Source: JBDRGC01 sp043818215 (lineage in GTDB: Bacteria > Chloroflexota > Anaerolineae > Anaerolineales > UBA11858). Taken from it: DNA of 9,333 nt. The notes under the pieces were generated by a model. It did no database searches, was not told where the DNA came from, and saw only the letters and a list, made by a program, of their open reading frames with translations. Within the stretch, counting starts at the first letter, position 1. Each line of letters opens with the position of its first letter. Below, piece by piece: positions 6,484-9,333 of the stretch. A program made the translations under genes and the position numbers. The DNA is taken from contig JBDRGC010000323.1 in NCBI GenBank assembly GCA_043818215.1, forward strand, positions 1 through 9,333, in the 5' to 3' direction.

Positions 6484-7065
6484 ATGTCTGTTATTCGGGC
6501 CTTTATTGCTATCGAATTGCCTTCCGAAATTCAAGATTGTTTGGAGAAGGTTGCGAGTCAATTGCAAGAGCAGATGGGAGATACTCCGGTGCGTTGGGCC
6601 GCGCCGCAGAATATCCACCTGACATTGAAATTTTTGGGTGATGTGTCGCCGAACAATCTGGAAGTGCTAACAGATATGCTTCAGGCTGAGGCTGCTTTTC
6701 AACAGGCGATGGTCATCAGCATTGGAGGATTGGGTGCGTACCCGAAGTTGCGCACCCCGCGCGTAATTTGGGTGGGTGTGGAGGCCCCTTCGGAATTGGT
6801 GGCTCTTCAGCGGAGCATCGACGCCCAGACGGCCCGTGTAGGTTACGCCCGCGACCGGCGTCCGTTTTCATCGCATCTCACTCTGGGACGGGTGTCGCGC
6901 AATGCTTCCCCGCGGGAGATACGTAAGATTGGAGATGTGTTGAATTCGCATAAGGTCGGCTATTTGGGCGTTGCTCGGATTCGGGACGTCCATCTCTTCC
7001 GCAGCGATTTGAAGCCTGGTGGAGCGGTTTACACAAAGTTGTTCACCGCCAATTTTGAAGAATAA
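6484..7065 (+). CDS. thpR: RNA 2',3'-cyclic phosphodiesterase (LigT/ThpR family)
   Basis: 193 residues, normal length for the 2H phosphoesterase family member ThpR. It opens 2',3'-cyclic phosphate RNA ends to 2'-phosphates and in vitro can ligate tRNA halves. The start MSVIRAFIAIELP is typical (R-x-F-x-A-I-x-L-P). Both catalytic H-x-T-x motifs are present: HLTLKFLG (45-52) and HLTLGRV (131-137). The segment LGAYPKLRTPRVIWVGV (83-99) is the usual Phe/Tyr-P...P-R-V-[IL]-W block. The ATG follows GAGAAAG, a weak ribosome site about 10 bases upstream. It ends directly against an inverted-repeat element starting the base after the TAA. It lies on the same strand as rsfS, but a 316-base gap full of repeats separates them. 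Confidence 0.93.
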   Translation: MSVIRAFIAIELPSEIQDCLEKVASQLQEQMGDTPVRWAAPQNIHLTLKFLGDVSPNNLEVLTDMLQAEAAFQQAMVISIGGLGAYPKLRTPRVIWVGVEAPSELVALQRSIDAQTARVGYARDRRPFSSHLTLGRVSRNASPREIRKIGDVLNSHKVGYLGVARIRDVHLFRSDLKPGGAVYTKLFTANFEE

Positions 7066-7154
7066 GGGCAGACTTCCGAAGTATTCAGTCTTCAGTCTTC
7101 AGAGAGCACACTGCTCTCCAAGTAGTTTTCGGAGACTTCAGAAGTCTTGTGCCC
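7066..7154. repeat. Inverted-repeat element abutting the thpR stop
   Basis: The left arm is GGGC, 1 base, GACTTC, 1 base, GAAGT (7066-7082). It pairs with ACTTC, 1 base, GAAGTC, 4 bases, GCCC (7135-7154). Inside are a heptamer tract and the hairpin GAGAGC-ACACT-GCTCTC (7102-7118). A run of eight A follows on the plus strand, so neither strand has a T-run after the stem and a standard intrinsic terminator is not supported, though the RNA would be strongly folded behind the thpR message. It could equally be a small mobile element. Confidence 0.5.
7084..7102 (+). repeat. Heptamer tandem repeat TTCAGTC (2.7 units, intergenic)
   Basis: TTCAGTC occurs at 7084-7090 and 7091-7097, followed by TTCAG. 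The same heptamer is one unit (5130-5136) of the long repeat in the yqeC-mocA linker. The tract sits inside the inverted-repeat element after thpR. Confidence 0.7.
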
Positions 7155-7161
7155 AAAAAAA

Positions 7162-7180
7162 ATGACTCTATTGAAAAAAG
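7162..7180. repeat. 19-bp direct repeat, copy 1
   Basis: ATGACTCTATTGAAAAAAG here is identical to 9243-9261, about 2.1 kb away upstream of the minus-strand membrane protein gene. Unlike the second copy, no inverted partner is seen nearby, so this may be one end of a decayed element. Confidence 0.7.
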
Positions 7181-7188
7181 GCTATCTC

Positions 7189-7320
7189 ACCGCAGAGCAC
7201 GCGGAGATCGCTGAGATTTTCGAAAATTAGTTTAAGATTTCGGAACTTTGCTCAGATTTTGGCATGAATTCCTAAACTTGATTTTACGTTTTTCCCTGCG
7301 TTCTTCGCGTTCTCCGCGGT
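7189..7320. repeat. Palindromic ACCGC(A/G)GAG-type repeat element
   Basis: The 25-base arm at 7189-7213 (begins ACCGCAGAGCACGCGGAG) and the arm at 7296-7320 (ends CTCCGCGGT) are reverse complements at 20 of 25 positions. The interior is AT-rich and non-coding. Closely similar ACCGCAGAG...CTCTGCGGT palindromes are, to my recollection, a recurrent intergenic repeat in many environmental bacteria. With the thpR-adjacent element and the 19-bp repeat it fills the gap before rsfS. Confidence 0.55.
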
Positions 7321-7365
7321 AAAAGAGTTGTTTTAGTGCAGTCATTGATACGATACAAATATTCG

Positions 7366-7372
7366 AAAGGAG
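7366..7372 (+). promoter_or_regulatory. Ribosome binding site AAAGGAG for rsfS
   Basis: AAAGGAG is a strong Shine-Dalgarno match. The next in-frame plausible start is CTG at 7382, 9 bases downstream. No ATG, GTG or TTG in this frame lies within normal reach. The TTG at 7451 is far too distant to use this site. Confidence 0.7.
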
Positions 7373-7381
7373 ATACGATCA

Positions 7382-7726
7382 CTGGATACTTTAGAAGTTG
7401 CTCACACAATTGTTAATGCTTTAGAGGAAAAGAAGGGGGAAGATATTCTATTGTTGGATATCCGCGCAGTAGCTCCCCTGGCAGATTATTTTGTGATCTG
7501 TTCGGGTACGAGCGACCGTATGTTAGATGGCCTGATCGATGCCGTGCAGAGGGACGTGAAAAGTAAACACCATATTAAACCACGGGTCGAGGGTACGTCG
7601 CGGGACGGCTGGGTGCTGGCTGATTACGGGGATGTGATCGTGCATCTCTTCTCCCCCGATAAACGTGATTTTTACAGATTGGAAGAATTGTGGGATCAGG
7701 GCAAGATTATGCTGCATTTGCAGTAG
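7382..7726 (+). CDS. rsfS: Ribosomal silencing factor RsfS (RsfS/YbeB/Iojap family), probable CTG start
   Basis: RsfS binds ribosomal protein L14 on the 50S subunit and blocks subunit joining under starvation. From CTG 7382 the product is 114 residues, the usual family size, starting LDTLEVAHTIVNALEEKKGE and continuing LLDIRAVAPLADYFVICSGT, which matches the conserved N-terminal helix and first strand. The core SDRMLDGLIDAV, EGTSRDGWVLADYGDVIVHLF, FYRLEELW is standard. A start at TTG 7451 would give 91 residues and delete about 23 conserved ones. The strong AAAGGAG is placed for CTG. A promoter may lie just upstream (TTGTTT 7328-7333, TACGAT 7349-7354), but its 15-base spacing is poor. Common neighbours (nadD, proA, recA) are absent here. 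Confidence 0.88.
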   Translation: MDTLEVAHTIVNALEEKKGEDILLLDIRAVAPLADYFVICSGTSDRMLDGLIDAVQRDVKSKHHIKPRVEGTSRDGWVLADYGDVIVHLFSPDKRDFYRLEELWDQGKIMLHLQ

Positions 7727-7966
7727 ATGTATATTAGTGAGCCAAGAATTTTCTGAATCGCTGTTTTCGGAAGCTATTTTTGGATTGCTTCGAAATACCA
7801 GGAATCTGGCTTGACAAATCTGACTCAAGAGAAATCACGAATACAAACGAAGCTCGATTTTCCCTCAGTTATTAAAGCTCTTCTCATTCGAACATCAGAG
7901 AAGGTGGGTAAGAGCACCTGTCTTTTGATAGAAAGGTGCTCTTGCAGGTCATCATGAGTCGTGTAT
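7727..7966. other. Convergent intergenic region, no gene
   Basis: The 240 AT-rich bases between rsfS and the convergent membrane-protein gene hold one strong hairpin near the right side and otherwise nothing I can name. The frames here are short and lack ribosome sites. Confidence 0.55.
7908..7945. terminator. Strong hairpin between convergent genes, possible bidirectional terminator
   Basis: AAGAGCACCT (7910-7919) and AGGTGCTCTT (7934-7943) are perfect reverse complements with a 14-base loop. A T-G wobble and a G-C pair extend the stem to 12 positions. No T-run follows on either strand, so it is not a classical intrinsic terminator. The position, about 180 bases after rsfS and 20 bases after the stop of the opposing gene, suits a shared transcript end. 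Confidence 0.4.
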
Positions 7967-9202
7967 TTAAGTATTTCCTGCCACTTGAGATGATCCAGAT
8001 GTGGAAGAAGTCGACCCCTGTCCAGTAGCCTTCCTCAAGATATCGTACCAGAAAGAAGAACCCTGACTCACAGCGATGCTCGTAATCAACAAGCCGCTTA
8101 TTTTCATGAACCAAAAATTCGTTGTGTAAGTCGCTTTATCGACACCTTCTGGGATTTGAAGTTTGGTATTTTCATTCCAAAACAGAGGAATTCCACTTTC
8201 CAGAAACTTGTCGATACTATTCTTGACATCTTCCTCTTTCTGTTCATCTGATTTGCTTGCATCAACAGCTATCTCTGCCGCGTAAGCATTCAACGCTTGC
8301 CGCTCGAGGGGGTATTTTTGGAGGAACTGAGTAATGGCAATCGTATCTGCGTTGATCGCGAAAACGAGGATGAATGAGACCACCATGACGACGGAGCGAA
8401 CATTACGTTTGTAGATATCTGCCACGTCTTTCATCTTGTTGTCAAACCAATTTTCGATATTTTTCTGAACTCCGCTGATATCTCCGCCGCTGAGATTTAT
8501 GATACTCAATAAAGCTTCCCTTGTGGTCTTGTTGGGGATACTTTGAACGTTCTCTGTCACAGATTTCATCTGTTCTGAGGTGCTACTGAGACTAAAATCA
8601 ATAATCTTCAACAGTTTTTGTTTGGCTTTCTCCTTTAATGAGTTGTTCTCATCAATGAATTTCCGAATGGTCTCTAAAAGCTCTTTGTCATCATCAATTT
8701 CCTTAAACTGATCGAGCAGCAGGCTTTTTACCGCATCGTCCATTTGTAGATTCTCGATTGCCTCTCGAAGAGTGTCTCGAATGGCTTTATTATTGTTTTT
8801 TAATAGATCCAATAAAGCTGCAGAGAAGGTGGTATTCGGCACTTCTTCTACCTGCCGCTCGAGGAATCCCCATATTCGCTTTGCTGTTGGTTCGAGATTC
8901 TTGATGAGAGGATGCTGCATGAGGTTTGGTACGGCGATGATGCTATTAGAAGTTGCTTCCGGTTTTCCTCTGATCAAATTGATTAGCCAGTTGAATGGCA
9001 ATTTGATGACGATCATGTGATCTGTTCTCCCTTTTGGCCCCTCTTGGGATTCAAGTAAATCGCTCAGACCCATCTCCAGTGCTTTAGCCCGTAAATCTGT
9101 CCAGCCCTTGATTTGTTGGATGATAACGTTGACTATCAGGCCAAGTATGTAATAGATCAAAACCAAACCTATACTGATTTCTAATATTACTGAAATATTC
9201 AT
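7967..9202 (-). CDS. Uncharacterised three-TM membrane protein
   Basis: 411 residues. TM segments are about 5-28 (EISIGLVLIYYILGLIVNVI), 269-289 and 364-384 (FWFMKISGLLITSIAVSQG). A long, helical, charged region lies between the first two (about 110-260, several amphipathic helices). The segment NWFDNKMKDVADIYKRNVRS (251-270) followed by NADTI (284-288), and an ending G-S-S-F-W-Y-D-I-L, match a widespread family I recall only as hypothetical membrane proteins: an N-terminal E-x-x-I-G-L-V-x-x-Y, a W-F-D-x-x-M...Y-K-R block and a C-terminal F-W-[FY]-D. The last 18 residues are a Ser/Gly/Thr-rich tail. GGAGGAG (9208-9214) lies 5 bases before the ATG, so the start is firm. Convergent with rsfS; no function is assigned. 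Confidence 0.85.
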   Translation of the reverse strand: MNISVILEISIGLVLIYYILGLIVNVIIQQIKGWTDLRAKALEMGLSDLLESQEGPKGRTDHMIVIKLPFNWLINLIRGKPEATSNSIIAVPNLMQHPLIKNLEPTAKRIWGFLERQVEEVPNTTFSAALLDLLKNNNKAIRDTLREAIENLQMDDAVKSLLLDQFKEIDDDKELLETIRKFIDENNSLKEKAKQKLLKIIDFSLSSTSEQMKSVTENVQSIPNKTTREALLSIINLSGGDISGVQKNIENWFDNKMKDVADIYKRNVRSVVMVVSFILVFAINADTIAITQFLQKYPLERQALNAYAAEIAVDASKSDEQKEEDVKNSIDKFLESGIPLFWNENTKLQIPEGVDKATYTTNFWFMKISGLLITSIAVSQGSSFWYDILRKATGQGSTSSTSGSSQVAGNT

Positions 9203-9242
9203 GGTTACTCCTCCAGGGTTTCGAAAGGGATCAGGTGCTTTG

Positions 9243-9261
9243 ATGACTCTATTGAAAAAAG
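9243..9261. repeat. 19-bp direct repeat, copy 2
   Basis: Identical to 7162-7180. Here it forms the left arm of an inverted repeat: ATTGAAAAA (9251-9259) pairs with TTTTTCAAT (9300-9308), with scattered matches further out. Confidence 0.7.
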
Positions 9262-9308
9262 CCTGATAGAGAGTGGGTGGGGTACCTCTTCTCTAGTAGT
9301 TTTTCAAT
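9251..9308. terminator. Nested hairpin, bidirectional terminator-like
   Basis: The inner stem TAGAGA (9267-9272) pairs with TCTCTA (9290-9295), extended by GGGT (9275-9278) against ACCT (9284-9287). It is flanked by an A-run on the left and a T-run on the right (ATTGAAAAA against TTTTTCAAT). Either strand therefore gives a stem followed within 4-7 bases by five or more U. It could end a leftward gene located just outside the window. Because the left arm is a repeated sequence, it may instead be a small mobile element. Confidence 0.4.
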
Positions 9309-9333
9309 GGAACCTTTGATGTATCATCTCGAT

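Larger units (their letters stand above)
9203..9333. other. Upstream region of the membrane protein gene, with terminator-like structure
   Basis: Apart from the ribosome site, this stretch is dominated by a nested hairpin. I see no clear -35/-10 pair for the leftward gene; it may lie beyond the window or within the hairpin flank. Confidence 0.5.

Noticed and set aside
5989..6618. Long minus-strand open frame opposite the response regulator and thpR
   Set aside because: It covers two well-supported plus-strand genes, has no recognisable domain, and its composition looks like an antisense frame.
7151..7160. Intrinsic terminator for thpR using the run of eight A
   Set aside because: The run is A, not T, after the plus-strand stem, and on the minus strand the T-run precedes the stem.
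7451..7453. TTG start for rsfS
   Set aside because: It deletes the conserved N-terminal helix and has no ribosome site at a normal distance; the preceding frame is open and matches the family.

Overview
The window looks like a piece of a mesophilic, medium-GC bacterial chromosome, most likely Chloroflexota (Anaerolineae-like). This is an inference from Thr-Pro-rich extracytoplasmic linkers, a FtsB/DivIC-like protein with a Pro-rich tail ending in Trp/Phe-rich residues, a membrane LVIVD-propeller protein with an SPFH-like tail, and many small palindromic intergenic elements. No rRNA, tRNA, CRISPR array or transposase gene is visible.

Left third (1-3164, minus strand): a tight operon read right to left. 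It encodes a FtsB/DivIC-like single-pass protein, a 738-residue membrane protein (outside LVIVD beta-propeller, inside SPFH-like domain), and a two-TM protein that runs off the left edge. The spacings are 3 and 20 bases.

Centre (3522-5776, plus strand): two overlapping genes for maturation of selenium-dependent molybdenum hydroxylases. These are yqeB and a fusion of yqeC with mocA (molybdenum cofactor cytidylyltransferase). No hydroxylase subunit, xdhC or selD lies in the window. Both genes carry an in-frame block of degenerate 7-base tandem repeats that reads as heptapeptide repeats. In the fusion, 15 units form the entire linker between the two enzymes. A third heptamer tract lies in the gap after thpR.

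Right of centre (6043-7726, plus strand): a stand-alone CheY-like response regulator, thpR (RNA 2',3'-cyclic phosphodiesterase) and rsfS (ribosome silencing factor). The only well-placed start codon I can find for rsfS is CTG.

Right end (7967-9202, minus strand): a three-TM protein of an uncharacterised bacterial family, convergent with rsfS.

Four of the five larger gaps (3165-3521, 5777-6042, 7066-7381, 9203-9333) hold MITE-like or palindromic elements, each of a different sequence family. The fifth (7727-7966) holds a strong hairpin between convergent genes. The most distinctive feature is the heptamer repeat system, which occurs in coding and non-coding DNA and appears to have supplied a protein linker.
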